A stretch of DNA of 64,000 bases from DUZB01 sp963747555 (GTDB lineage Bacteria; Desulfobacterota; DSM-4660; Desulfatiglandales; Desulfatiglandaceae). Made by a program: the position numbers and the translations under genes. The stretch spans positions 186,001-250,000 of the forward strand of contig CAVVFZ010000011.1 in the NCBI GenBank assembly GCA_963747555.1, in the 5' to 3' direction. Below, in pieces: positions 28,288 through 37,551 of this stretch; position 1 is the stretch's first letter; every line of letters starts with the position of its first letter. The notes under the pieces are model-generated. The model was given only the letters and a program-made list of their open reading frames with translations, made no database searches and had not been told where the DNA came from.

Positions 28288-29683
28288 GCGGAATGGCTTT
28301 GCTGAATCCAAACATAGTACCAGGGAATTTGAATAGGATACTCCTTCCGCATGAATTACAGCCGGTAATATGGACGATATTCGATGTTCTGTCAAGTCCC
28401 ATGCTGTCGGTTCGTTACTGGAGGGCGCCGATGAAACAGCCCGAGCCGCCGCCTCCTCCGCTCGGCGAGGGATGTTGACAAAAAGATCGATGTTCGCTCG
28501 GCCGATGCTGGTCGGGTTGTCCGAATCTGCCCCGGCGATAAATCCGCCGTACCAATGTCCGGAATGGCCGGGCAGCCTGAGAGTTATAGCAATGTCGAAC
28601 GGTTCCCCTGCCGGAACCGTCTCCCCAGCCGGGCTGACGGCCACAGTGGTGGTGCTGGAGACCGTATCGGGTACAACGGCTGTTCCAAGGGTAAAGGTAT
28701 CAGGATTTTTTCCGGTTGGGTCCATGGCCGTATAATTCTGGACGATGATCCAGTATTCGGCCGCTTCAGGATTATCGATATTGCAGTATTCCAGGCTTGT
28801 TTCGCCGGCGGAAGTGCAGGCCATTGTTTCATGGGTATTGTCCCAGATATACAGATCCAGGTCCGGCGCCGTCGTTGCATAAAGGGCGGCTACCAGTCGG
28901 GCATTGGCTTCGGTCAGGACCTTTTTGATGACATATTCGCCCATCTTTTCGGTCAAACCGTCTCGAACCAAGATCGGCGTCGGGTCCTGCCAGATGTCGC
29001 CCGTGTATTCTTCCGCTGGAACCATTCCGAAAACTGAGGCGGTGAAATCCGTTATTGCCGCTGCCGATTCAATGTCTTTGATGGTTACCGTGTCGCCAGG
29101 ATTAACATTGTTGAAAGAATAATCCGATTGCAGACTGCTTGCGGTAGCCCGGACGGCCACGGGCCAGTGAAGCGGCATCCGGCTGCCGGATGTGAAATCG
29201 ACCTGTCCAAAAAGCCACTGGCCGTCGGAAGCGCCGGCCACGGCGGCAGTCACTGTAATCTCCTGGATCTGACCCGCCCCCAGGCTGAATTCATTGGGTG
29301 AGATTTCCAGGGCTAGCCCCGGATCAGAGGGAGAACTGATCTTCCAGACCGCCTCCTCGGCTGTAGCGTTCTTGACCGTTCGTTTCCAGTGGTCCGGCGG
29401 GATTCCCCGGAACTATAGGAGTAAAGTCCAAGGCGCCGATCCACTCGGGGCCTGCGTCCGTCAGGAGTTGATACAGCCACTCCGGTTGCACAAATGCCAC
29501 CCCGAAGAGACGGGCAATCCGTTTGGCTTCATTCCGGTTGATCCAGGCTGCGACGCCGTTCAGGACAACGCTATAGCGATAATCCACTGTTTGGGGCGCG
29601 CCCGATAGCTGCTGCAGCCGCTTTCGGCACTGAACACGAAATGGTGATAAGCAGAAATGACAGCAGGACCGTTGAGAAACCAT
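28180..29683 (-). pseudogene. Subtilase (S8) remnant lacking the catalytic domain
   Basis: The 5' part encodes an inhibitor I9-like propeptide (VDYRYSVVLNGVAAWINRNE ... PEWLYQLLTDAGPEWIGA), which in full subtilases is followed by the Asp-His-Ser protease domain. Here it passes directly to the C-terminal Fn3-like region (LDFTPIVPG; then, after a frame change near 29390, HWKRTVKNATAEEAVWKISS and QWLFGQVDFTSGSRMPLHWP) and a beta-rich PPC-like tail (APDLDLYIWDN). About 400-500 residues with all three catalytic residues are missing. The 3' end runs into the palindromic element. No intact signal peptide was recognised. A real internal deletion or an assembly collapse would both explain it. Confidence 0.7.
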
Positions 29684-29820
29684 TTGGCAATCGAAACGTA
29701 AGTCCGGGGAACATCCTATCCTCCTTCATGAACCGTGAGGAAGAGACAGTAATTCTCAGCCTCTTTCTTTTACATGATTGCTTTCCGTTGATAAAGAAAA
29801 GACCTAATGGTTGTGCAAAC

Positions 29821-31512
29821 TCAGGACAAAGGGTCCTCTCCCCATCGATAGTTGAGGTCCTTTGTCTCCTCGGAGTGCAGAATTTCGCAAACGTGATCCG
29901 CCGTGCGTGCGTGGAAAAGCTGCTGTTGGATGCTCGAATCCGAACCGATGGTCCGCGCCATTGCGGCCAACACAGCCAGGTGGCGGTCCCGCTGATTGGG
30001 CGGCGTGGCCAGAAGCACCATCATATGCACCGGTCTGCCGTCCGGAGTTTCAATAGGCAGCCCCTCGCTGCTGATGCCCATGGCGCCCAGCATCTGGCCG
30101 CCTTCCATGTCCAGTTCCGCGTGCGGAATGGCCAGTCCGGACCCCAGACAGGTCGACATCTCGGCCTCGCGTTTAAGAACATTTTGAAGAAGTTTGTCTC
30201 GGTCGTAGGCGATGTGGTTGGACTGCAGCAGGATATCCACCAGTTTTTGGATAGCCTCTTCCTTGCTGGAGGCTTTAAAGTTGGTTGTGATGTTCTCCTC
30301 GCGCAGGAAATCGATCAGATGCACCCGATCGCGCTGATAATTACCGGAACGACGCAGAGCAAAGCGGGTGAGGACCGGTCCGATCAGTTCATTTATGATC
30401 ACGGAGGTCAAGCCCACCGCCACGATAAGGTTATAAATCGGAGAGAAAGCTTTTTGGCCTTCCAGCAAAAGAATCAAACCCACGGCCAGTCCGGCCTGGG
30501 GCACCAGTGCAAATCCGAGGTAACGTCCGAGTAGTTTTGTGGCTTTTGCCATACGCATCGCCAGGTAGGCGGCCGACCATTTGCCCGCCATGCGTACCAC
30601 GACCACGAGTACCGCGAGCAACCCTCCCTTGATTACATAGTCGAGATGAAGTTCCATGCCGGCCAGGATGAAAAAGACCGAGAGAATCGCGGGTTGGAAG
30701 TTTACAAAGACCCCGTGGCCGAGATTCTCGTTGTCCGGGACCAGGTTGGCTACCGCGACTCCCAGAATCAAGGTGGGCAGCAGAATGCTGATGCCTAACG
30801 TTTCGGCAAGACCTATTGTTAATACGATGGCAATGCTGGAAATGGTGGTCAAGTGGGTGGGTAACACAACACGGTGGGTTACAAACACCAACCCCAAGGC
30901 TACTCCCCCGCCTAATAGCAGGGAAACGATGAACTGTTTAAAAGGGGCGATCAGGATATCGAGCACCGTTTCGCTGCCGCCGAGGGCGGCCTTGGCAGCG
31001 GTACAGGCTATCTGAAACAAAAAGATGCAGGCGATATTGTTGAGTGCCACGGCGGCGATCAGAGTCTTGACAAAGACACCGCGCGATCGAGTCTCCTGGA
31101 TGATCGCCAGGACGGTCGCCGGAGCGGTGCTCACTGCCAGCATGCCAAGGATCAAGGCCAGATGCCAGGGCATCCCAACGGAATAGGTGGCCGCGAAAAC
31201 CATTAGTGGCGTTATTGTCGCTTCAAGCAGCAGCAAAAGCCCCAGCCGGGAATAAGCATTGCGCAGTTTCCGGATGTTCAGGTGGCTGCCGACGGTCACC
31301 GCTATCAGTCCCAGGGCGAACGTGGTGAAAGGATGAAACTGGAGGAGGGTCTGGCGCGAAAAGAGATTGAGTACCGAGGGACCCAACAGCATACCGATTA
31401 GGATCTGGCCGGTTACTGACGGTAGATGCAGATGATATGCCAGATTCCCGAAAAGCAGGCCGGCCAGTAGAAGAATCGCCAGACTCAAAAGTGGACTGAT
31501 TCCTTCCAGCAT
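29821..31512 (-). CDS. Cation:proton antiporter (CPA2/Kef-like) with C-terminal PTS EIIA domain
   Basis: 563-aa inner-membrane transporter. The first about 390 residues form some 12 hydrophobic segments of the Na+/H+ exchanger fold (MLEGISPLLSLAILLLAGLL ... QILIGMLLGPSVLNLF). The last about 150 residues are a PTS EIIA type 2 domain with the phosphorylatable His in LAIPHAEL. Such fusions are thought to couple ion antiport to phosphoryl or second-messenger signals. ATG 31512 is preferred to the far upstream start at 31668, whose extra 52 residues are not hydrophobic or conserved. Single gene, divergent from the TetR regulator. Transported ion unknown. Confidence 0.85.
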   Translation of the reverse strand: MLEGISPLLSLAILLLAGLLFGNLAYHLHLPSVTGQILIGMLLGPSVLNLFSRQTLLQFHPFTTFALGLIAVTVGSHLNIRKLRNAYSRLGLLLLLEATITPLMVFAATYSVGMPWHLALILGMLAVSTAPATVLAIIQETRSRGVFVKTLIAAVALNNIACIFLFQIACTAAKAALGGSETVLDILIAPFKQFIVSLLLGGGVALGLVFVTHRVVLPTHLTTISSIAIVLTIGLAETLGISILLPTLILGVAVANLVPDNENLGHGVFVNFQPAILSVFFILAGMELHLDYVIKGGLLAVLVVVVRMAGKWSAAYLAMRMAKATKLLGRYLGFALVPQAGLAVGLILLLEGQKAFSPIYNLIVAVGLTSVIINELIGPVLTRFALRRSGNYQRDRVHLIDFLREENITTNFKASSKEEAIQKLVDILLQSNHIAYDRDKLLQNVLKREAEMSTCLGSGLAIPHAELDMEGGQMLGAMGISSEGLPIETPDGRPVHMMVLLATPPNQRDRHLAVLAAMARTIGSDSSIQQQLFHARTADHVCEILHSEETKDLNYRWGEDPLS

Positions 31513-31785
31513 ATATCCAAAGCTCCCGAAACAATAGCCATCAGTCCAATAGCCGGTCTCCCCATGACAGCAGACGGATCCGGCCCGCAAAAGGATTATT
31601 GCGCTTCCTTTTTGTACCGAAAACGCCCGGATCCAAACGGTAACCGATTGTATCAGCACAAAGAACACGAGGCAAGGCGAAAGCAGGGGAGACAGCGTAT
31701 CTTATTCAAATTCCCTGTGACTCCATTACTGCCAGGATGTTTGAATTAGGATAGGGAACAGCATGGGAGGATGCGATCTTTTTTC

Positions 31786-31815
31786 TTGACAATCAAAAGA
31801 AATGGAAGGTATAAA
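31786..31815 (+). promoter_or_regulatory. Sigma70-type promoter for the TetR gene
   Basis: TTGACA at 31786-31791 and TATAAA at 31810-31815, spacing 18 nt, 23 nt before the ATG at 31839. It lies between divergent genes, so an autoregulatory TetR site here is plausible, but no clear dyad was identified. Confidence 0.55.
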
Positions 31816-31838
31816 CCAACCGGGCGGCAGGTAAGATT

Positions 31839-32417
31839 ATGAAAAGAGAAGATCGACTGGAAAAAATTTATGTCAAGGCGCTGGAGTTGTTTGTTGCCAA
31901 CGGGTACGACCAGACTGCGTTGTCCCAGATTGCCAAGGAACTGGGGCTGACGAAGGCCGGGCTGTATCATTATTTCAGCAGCAAGGAAGATCTGCTTTTC
32001 TTCGTTCACGAGCGGCACATGAAGAGAGTTTTCATCCCTATCCTTGAAGCAGCGGAAAAGATCTCCGATCCTGAAGAACGAATTGATTTTTTTATCAAGA
32101 ATTATACTTTGAAAGCCATGACACGGGATGCTTCCACTCGCGTTTTGGTTCATGAAACTCACAATCTGAAAGCGGAAAACCAAAAGAAAATAGCCGGTGT
32201 GTGGAGAAAAGGGCTTGATCTCATCAGGCGCAGCCTCTCCGAGATGGAAGCGCGGGGAAAGGTAGAAAACATCAATAAGACCTTCGCCGCGTTTGCCTTA
32301 ATCGGGATGTGCAGCTGGACCTTCTACTGGTTTGATTATGAACGGAAGGATTCCGGTGAGGAACTTGCGGATACCTATGCAAGGATTTTTTTGAAAGGGG
32401 TCTTGAATAGGTCTTAG
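31839..32417 (+). CDS. TetR/AcrR family transcriptional regulator
   Basis: 192 aa. The N-terminal helix-turn-helix is typical (ALELFVANGYDQTALSQIAK, then GLTKAGLYHYFSSKEDLL), with an all-helical ligand domain after it. It sits 70 nt upstream of an acyl-CoA ligase/dehydrogenase gene in the same orientation. TetR proteins next to fatty-acid or aromatic-acid activation genes commonly sense acyl-CoA, so that ligand is inferred. Preceded by a good promoter at 31786-31815. No frameshift. Confidence 0.92.
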   Translation: MKREDRLEKIYVKALELFVANGYDQTALSQIAKELGLTKAGLYHYFSSKEDLLFFVHERHMKRVFIPILEAAEKISDPEERIDFFIKNYTLKAMTRDASTRVLVHETHNLKAENQKKIAGVWRKGLDLIRRSLSEMEARGKVENINKTFAAFALIGMCSWTFYWFDYERKDSGEELADTYARIFLKGVLNRS

Positions 32418-32502
32418 TAATTTTTAGCTAATCCGAGGACCTGTGACGGGTAAAAAACTTTCACCATAAAACCGACCGTGCGGCCGGTTGTACGGAGGAT
32501 TC

Positions 32503-34236
32503 ATGGCAAAATTCATACTCAAGGAATTGTCCCGTTACCCCATCGGCACCTATGGCGACATCATCTATCGAAACGCACTGCTCTATCCGGATGACATCGC
32601 CTTCACGTACGGGCAGGAGAGACTTTCTTTTTCCCAATTCAACAAAAATGTCAACCGATTGATTCACGCCATAAAATCGCATGGGGCCGAAAAAGGGGAT
32701 GTGCTTGGCATTCTTTCCTGGAACTGCCTGGAGTACACCGTGATTTATGGCGCTGCCATGAAGGGCGGATTTATTGCTTCGCCGTTCAATGCCCGGTTGC
32801 AGGCGGACGAACTGGACTATCTCATCAACTATTCCGAGACCCGTATCCTTTTTGTGGGACCGCAACTGGTGGATCTGGTCAATGCATTGCGTCCAAGAAT
32901 CCCGCATGTGAAAGAGTTTATCTCCATTATTGCTGCCGCAGCCCTGAACCGAACGCCGGGAGTGGGCCGGGTTTTTGTGGGAAACATGCTGGGAGGGTTG
33001 CGTCAGATCATCGAATTCGGGAATGAAGAGCAGAAGAAACGCTTTCTTCCGAGGATATCCAAAGGGGAGATCGGCGCCATCGTCATCACCGAACCCTTTG
33101 CGGGGACCGATGCCGCGGCCCAGGAAACAACGGCCCGACTTGACGGCGACCATTACGTTCTAAACGGCAAGAAGCGGTATATCGTATCGGCAGGTGTAGT
33201 GGACCGCTACATGGTCTACGCCCGCACCAGCAATGACCCGGAAGACCGGCGCAAATATCGCCACCTCACGGCCTTTATCGTTGAAAAAGGGACCCCAGGA
33301 TTTAGCGTGGAGAAAATCAACGAAGTGATTGGGTTCGAGAATATCCAGAACGGTGTTCTGGATTTCAAAGACGTTCGTGTGCCGGTGGCCAATATGTTGG
33401 GCCAGGAAGGGCAGGGCTGGCCCGTGATGACCGCTGGCCTGAACTTCGAACGGACCCTTATTTGCGCCCAGACCGCCGGCTGGATGGAGGAACTGATCAG
33501 AAACACGGTACCCTACTGCCAGCGCCGGGTCCAGTTCGGGAAACCCACCATCAGTTTTGTCAACAACCAGTTCAAGATCGCGGATCTGGTGAGCCGCCTC
33601 AAGATCGCGAGACTCCTGACCTTTTATACCGCCTATTTGTGGGATTTGGGGTGGGACATTACGCTGGAATCCAACATGGCCAAGGTCTATAACGCCGAAT
33701 CGGTCATGGCCTCCAGCCTGGACGCCATACAGGTGATGGGCGGTGACGGGCTCACGCCCTTTTATCCCCTTTCGGCCATCATGCACGTGGCCAAGGTGGA
33801 AAATATTGCGGGAGGCACCATGGAAGCCTGTCGACTGGTGATTCAGCGAACCGCCATGAGGCAGATGGCCCCTGAATTCAAACAGCCCGTCCGGGTCGTT
33901 CATGAAAAGCTGGGCGTTCCCGTGCCCGCGGCAAAGGCGCCCGAAAAATCAAAAGCAATGGACGCGGATAGTCTTTTGAAGGTGCTGGCCGAAGACTATC
34001 GGGTGAACCCAGGGTTGCACATGAATCGGGAGGACATGCTGCTTCGTTACGATGTCACCGATGAAGCCCTGGATGAAGTACTTCTGTCGCTGGAGCAAAA
34101 GGAACTTGCGCAACTGGTTCGGGATAAGAAAGGGATTGCTCTTGCCAAGGCCACCTACGTGGGTCTGGAGCAGGCCTTTCCGAAGGATCATTACAAATGG
34201 TTCCCCGCCTGGGCAACAGGAGACAGGATTTTTTAG
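32503..34236 (+). CDS. Acyl-CoA ligase N terminus fused in frame to acyl-CoA dehydrogenase (chimera)
   Basis: 577 aa from ATG 32503 (GGAGG upstream). Residues 1-140 match the N-terminal domain of AMP-forming acyl-CoA synthetases (IYRNALLYPDDIAFTYGQER ... GDVLGILSWNCLEY ... GGFIASPFNARL) and stop before the ATP-binding loop. At residue 140-146 (about 32925) the sequence switches to an acyl-CoA dehydrogenase lacking roughly its first 100 residues (EEQKKRFLPRISKGEIGAIV; TEPFAGTDAAA; GLNFERTLICAQTAGWMEE; QVMGGDGLTP). The last about 90 residues are an extra helical domain. Neither half is complete, so an in-frame deletion joining neighbouring ligase and dehydrogenase genes, or an assembly collapse, is likelier than a working bifunctional enzyme. 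Confidence 0.75.
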   Translation: MAKFILKELSRYPIGTYGDIIYRNALLYPDDIAFTYGQERLSFSQFNKNVNRLIHAIKSHGAEKGDVLGILSWNCLEYTVIYGAAMKGGFIASPFNARLQADELDYLINYSETRILFVGPQLVDLVNALRPRIPHVKEFISIIAAAALNRTPGVGRVFVGNMLGGLRQIIEFGNEEQKKRFLPRISKGEIGAIVITEPFAGTDAAAQETTARLDGDHYVLNGKKRYIVSAGVVDRYMVYARTSNDPEDRRKYRHLTAFIVEKGTPGFSVEKINEVIGFENIQNGVLDFKDVRVPVANMLGQEGQGWPVMTAGLNFERTLICAQTAGWMEELIRNTVPYCQRRVQFGKPTISFVNNQFKIADLVSRLKIARLLTFYTAYLWDLGWDITLESNMAKVYNAESVMASSLDAIQVMGGDGLTPFYPLSAIMHVAKVENIAGGTMEACRLVIQRTAMRQMAPEFKQPVRVVHEKLGVPVPAAKAPEKSKAMDADSLLKVLAEDYRVNPGLHMNREDMLLRYDVTDEALDEVLLSLEQKELAQLVRDKKGIALAKATYVGLEQAFPKDHYKWFPAWATGDRIF

Positions 34237-34245
34237 TCTTTAAGT

Positions 34246-34276
34246 CAGACACCTCCGGCTGTACCGGAGGTGTCTG
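34246..34276. terminator. Strong hairpin between convergent genes
   Basis: Perfect 13-bp stem (CAGACACCTCCGG / CCGGAGGTGTCTG) with a 5-nt loop between the stops of two convergent genes. No long T run follows on either strand, but position and stability point to a bidirectional terminator. Confidence 0.7.
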
Positions 34277-34298
34277 ATTGCCTCTGCGACTTTGGAAT

Positions 34299-34781
34299 TT
34301 ACGCCTTCCCAGTCGCTGCGAAAAAGTCCTTGGCGCCTTTCTGAATCTCACTTTCGGTCAGATCGCGAGTATGGGTAGCGATTGTCCACTGATAGCCGAA
34401 CGGATCCTTCAGCGTTCCGCAACGGTCTCCCCAAAACATGTCTGCCACCGGCATCACTTCAGTTGCGCCGGCAGCGAGCGCTTGCTTGAAAAACGCGTCC
34501 ACATCCGGCACATAAACATACAGGCTGACCGGCGAGGCGCCCAAGGTCTCGGCGCTCTTACAGCCCATGTCATGCATTTCATCGCCCATCATCAAGGTGG
34601 AATCACCGATCCGTATTGTGGCATGCATCGTGTGCTTGCCGTCCGGCGAAGGGAATACCCCCAAATTCTTGGCCCTAAAGGCCTTTTCGTAGAAGGCAAT
34701 GGCCTTCAGCGAATCCTTCAGTGACAAACTGGGTGTAACCGTTTTGAATCCCTCGGGTATGGCTTGTACTTTCGTTTCCAT
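34299..34781 (-). CDS. VOC-superfamily protein (PhnB/glyoxalase-like)
   Basis: 160-aa cytoplasmic protein with the paired beta-alpha-beta-beta-beta fold of the vicinal oxygen chelate superfamily, PhnB-like subgroup: TPSLSLKDSLKAIAFYEKAF, HATIRIGDSTLMMGDE, VSLYVYVPDVDAFFKQALAA, and the closing WGDRCGTLKDPFGYQWTIAT. Proteins of this type bind small metabolites or a metal; the substrate cannot be told from sequence. Stand-alone gene convergent with the ligase/dehydrogenase chimera. Confidence 0.88.
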   Translation of the reverse strand: METKVQAIPEGFKTVTPSLSLKDSLKAIAFYEKAFRAKNLGVFPSPDGKHTMHATIRIGDSTLMMGDEMHDMGCKSAETLGASPVSLYVYVPDVDAFFKQALAAGATEVMPVADMFWGDRCGTLKDPFGYQWTIATHTRDLTESEIQKGAKDFFAATGKA

Positions 34782-35514
34782 AATGCGATCTTTTTTCGCG
34801 GATTGCTTTCAGCCTGGCGAGAGCCTACAGCCGGCCTCTATTCAGATGTTTTTTAAACTCCTGGGGCAATATACGTGTCCATTTTCATTTCAGTCTCCTT
34901 CTGTGAATGGATGATGACTGAAAAATGGAACCGGTCCATGTGCAACTCCTTCCACTTACAACCTCCCTTAAATATCCTTGGCCGGTAAACGGGGGGATAA
35001 ATCCATGAATCAGGATAACCACTATCAGAGAATGGGTAAATAAGGTGAATGCCTTATAACGCTATAAAAACAGTTGCACCTGCGATTCATACCAAACCAA
35101 ATATTTACCCCTTTTCTCTTTTAAGGGAACTTACTTTTTGTCCGGAGTCCGCCTTCCGCCCTTCCACCTGCAGAAATACTGAAAGAGGTTCCGTGAATGA
35201 TGACGCATAAAATTTGGGCGGATTTTGAACAACAGATTATCCTATTAAAAATGCGGGAAATAGTTTACAGGATATCCCCGGAGCACAACTACGCAATTGC
35301 GACGGGTGTGATGACAACTATTCCGGCACAGGGGGGTGAACGAAAACCGGATTATAAAAAAGCTTATTCTCACTTTTTTTACCACCGTCCTCTCCAGCTC
35401 GCAGGCTCCGGCCATCACAATCCCAAAAGACAAACGTGCCTTTTCCTCCAGGCCGTTATTATGTTTTTTAGATGTTATTGCTTCACCTGATACTTCACAA
35501 CGGTTGTGCAAATA
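34782..35514. other. Intergenic, no gene recognised
   Basis: About 730 bp upstream of the MFS transporter. Only short reading frames without family resemblance occur on either strand. AT-rich patches near 35030-35110 could hold promoters but none is convincing. Confidence 0.4.
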
Positions 35515-35553
35515 GGAGGTGAAATGGACCTCCGTAAGCGCCGACCAAATTGA
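35515..35553 (+). promoter_or_regulatory. Possible leader: SD-sequestering hairpin and 9-codon mini-ORF
   Basis: GGAGGT (35515-35520) pairs with ACCTCC (35528-35533) around a 7-nt loop, hiding an AGGAGG Shine-Dalgarno sequence. That sequence serves a mini-ORF ATG at 35524 encoding MDLRKRRPN and stop, 19 nt before the transporter start. Resembles translational-attenuation leaders of some drug efflux genes. Confidence 0.35.
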
Positions 35554-35572
35554 ATTTGAAAAGGCTTCACGA

Positions 35573-36796
35573 ATGAACAAAAAAATCGCTTTTTCTTTCT
35601 TAACCTCCGTGGTGTTGGGTATGACTTTTCTCAATCTCTCGCCCGGGCTGGCGCGTCTAATAGATTTATACCAGGTTTCTTACATCGGCATATCGGTTTT
35701 GGCGGGTGCCTTGCTCTGGTCGCATGCCTTGATTCAAACACCTGCCGGGATGATAACGGACAGGATCGGTATCCGCCGCACACTCATTATCGGAACGGGG
35801 CTACTCTCTTGCGGGAATCTTTTACCCTCGGTGCTGCCCTATTTTGGTCTTGCGATCCTGGGACGGGTGGTGGCCGGCTTCGGCACGGGACTTTGTTTCG
35901 TCGGCAGTATGAAGCTGATTGCGATCAACACCCCTCCAAATCGCACGGGTGCGTATCAGTCTTTTTTTGCCGCATTCTTCTCCTTGGGGAATATTTTGGT
36001 CTATCTCTTGGTCCCGAAACTACTTGTTTTTGGTTGGCAATCAATTTACCTGATGCCAGGGCTCTCTTCTCTGGTTCTTCTTATTTTCAGCTTGGGTGTG
36101 GACGCGCCGACTTTGGCCCCTGCCTACACCTCACGCACCCCCCCAGCACTAGGCCGCATCCTTCGCCTACGGGCGGGATGGGTCATCGGTTTTTACCATG
36201 CCATTTCTTGGGGCGCCATGCTCAGCCTGGGCAACTGGATACCCTCACTGCTGGTCGAATTCTGGCCCAACACCAGCACTACTCAGCTCGCCTGGGGCGG
36301 AGCCGCAGTCATGCTCATCAGCGGTATTGGTCGCACATCCGGCGGTCTCATCCTCTACCGCTTCAGCTCCCTGTCTACGGCCAACACCTCCATAGCTATT
36401 CTGGCCTTTCTTTTTCTATTGCTTTTTATTATCCCCGTTCCCTCTGTGTTGTTGGTTTTGGCCCTCCTGGCAGCATATTTTTCCAGCATGAATTTCGGGG
36501 CGGTTTTTCACTTGACATCCACCGTTGCGGAACCGGAGTACCTTGCGACTTTGATCGGTTTCGTCAATTCTCTTGCCAATGTTGGTGCGATGCTGTTCAT
36601 ACTGGCATTTGGTTTTTCAAAAGATATCACCGGTTCTTTCAAGTGGGGTTTTGGACTGATGATGCTGCTGAGTCTGCTGGCTCTTGCTATCGGAAGAAAT
36701 ATATTGAAAAAAGACTGCAGCCTGACCTTTCGAAGTTCAGATTCCCGGCATCCCCAAGGAAAGTGGACGAAACATCTTTCACAAGAAGGCAGGTAA
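35573..36796 (+). CDS. MFS transporter
   Basis: 407-aa inner-membrane permease with about 12 hydrophobic segments. The MFS signature between TM2 and TM3 is present (GMITDRIGIRRTLIIGTG), and the C-terminal half repeats the pattern. The N terminus starts MNKKIAFSFLTSVVLG. ATG 35573 (AAGG 8 nt upstream) is chosen over the in-frame GTG at 35519, whose extra 18 residues are hydrophilic and lack a usable Shine-Dalgarno spacing. Substrate not predictable. The tail of about 25 residues is charged. No neighbour in the same operon. Confidence 0.88.
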   Translation: MNKKIAFSFLTSVVLGMTFLNLSPGLARLIDLYQVSYIGISVLAGALLWSHALIQTPAGMITDRIGIRRTLIIGTGLLSCGNLLPSVLPYFGLAILGRVVAGFGTGLCFVGSMKLIAINTPPNRTGAYQSFFAAFFSLGNILVYLLVPKLLVFGWQSIYLMPGLSSLVLLIFSLGVDAPTLAPAYTSRTPPALGRILRLRAGWVIGFYHAISWGAMLSLGNWIPSLLVEFWPNTSTTQLAWGGAAVMLISGIGRTSGGLILYRFSSLSTANTSIAILAFLFLLLFIIPVPSVLLVLALLAAYFSSMNFGAVFHLTSTVAEPEYLATLIGFVNSLANVGAMLFILAFGFSKDITGSFKWGFGLMMLLSLLALAIGRNILKKDCSLTFRSSDSRHPQGKWTKHLSQEGR

Positions 36797-37135
36797 GGCG
36801 ATCTGCCTACAACTTCAGTTCGTACGCTGAACAGAAGGGAAGGACCTTGGCTCAGGCAAATTTTGGATGCCGCAAGGAAAGAGTGCAAATCGCCTGTAAT
36901 GGGCCAGCCGCACCTTTTTGCCTTCTAAATCGAACGCCATCAGCCCGAAATCCATGGAGAGAAAACCGTCCCGGGTGTTGGTCCGGACATGGTACCCCGG
37001 GAAACACGTCACTTTTTCACCAGACGGTTGTTTTGTAACAATATATGAGAACGCCCCCATTTCTTCCACGCTTGATTTTCGAGCTAACGCGATCTACACT
37101 GACTTACGATCTAAAACGTAAAGCGGGAGAGGGAG
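36797..37135. other. Intergenic, no recognised gene
   Basis: 339 bp. An 84-codon open frame on the minus strand (36815-37069, starting MEEMGAFSYIVTK) has no recognised family and no clear ribosome-binding site; it may be a relic. Nothing else was seen. Confidence 0.3.
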
Positions 37136-37414
37136 ATGGCGGTAGAAGCAAAGGTCAGCCGAAAATGACAAGTGGTTATTCCGAAACAAATAAGAGAGCA
37201 ATTGGCCCTCAAGCCAGGCGACAGAATCTCTTTTGAAGCCTCCAGTTCGCCCATGACCATTCAAAAAGAAACGGAGTCTCCTTTTGATAGATATTTTGGC
37301 TTTTTTGGAAAGGATGTTTCAACAGATGAAGTAATAAAGGAAGCGAGAGGGCACAAAGGAACCGTTATGGTACGAGCGTCAAAAACAACTATTTCCCTTT
37401 TTTCTTTTCGGTGA
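37136..37414 (+). pseudogene. AbrB/SpoVT-type antitoxin with in-frame stop
   Basis: Reads MAVEAKVSRK-stop-QVVIPKQIREQLALKPGDRI, the swapped-hairpin DNA-binding domain of AbrB-family antitoxins, with a good purine-rich ribosome-binding site. Codon 11 is TGA (37166-37168) where the family has GGA for Gly (KGQVVIP), so a single G-to-T change explains it. GTG at codon 13 could restart but would lose the first strand. No PIN or other toxin gene follows; the tail after HKGTV is unlike antitoxin C termini. Likely an orphan, decayed TA relic. Confidence 0.7.
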
Positions 37415-37551
37415 AACGCAGATATACGGGAAGTTGTTCATTGTGCACAATCCGCGGATCGGTCGGCCTTGGAATCGTGGTCGCCGCTGGAATCTTTTCT
37501 TCGTAATTCCCTGGACGTTAAATCGTACATTGTATTATAATGTCCCAAATC

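Noticed and set aside
28020..28340. CRISPR-like repeats near the BrxD module, or elsewhere
   Set aside because: The only repeats there are one palindromic pair; no regularly spaced direct repeats were seen anywhere in the window.
35197..35490. 97-codon open frame upstream of the MFS gene
   Set aside because: No recognisable family, odd composition and an overlapping antisense frame of similar length; not supported as a gene.
37166..37168. In-frame TGA in the AbrB antitoxin as a second selenocysteine codon
   Set aside because: The replaced residue is Gly in the family, there is no SECIS-like hairpin at the right distance, and a one-base change from GGA explains it.
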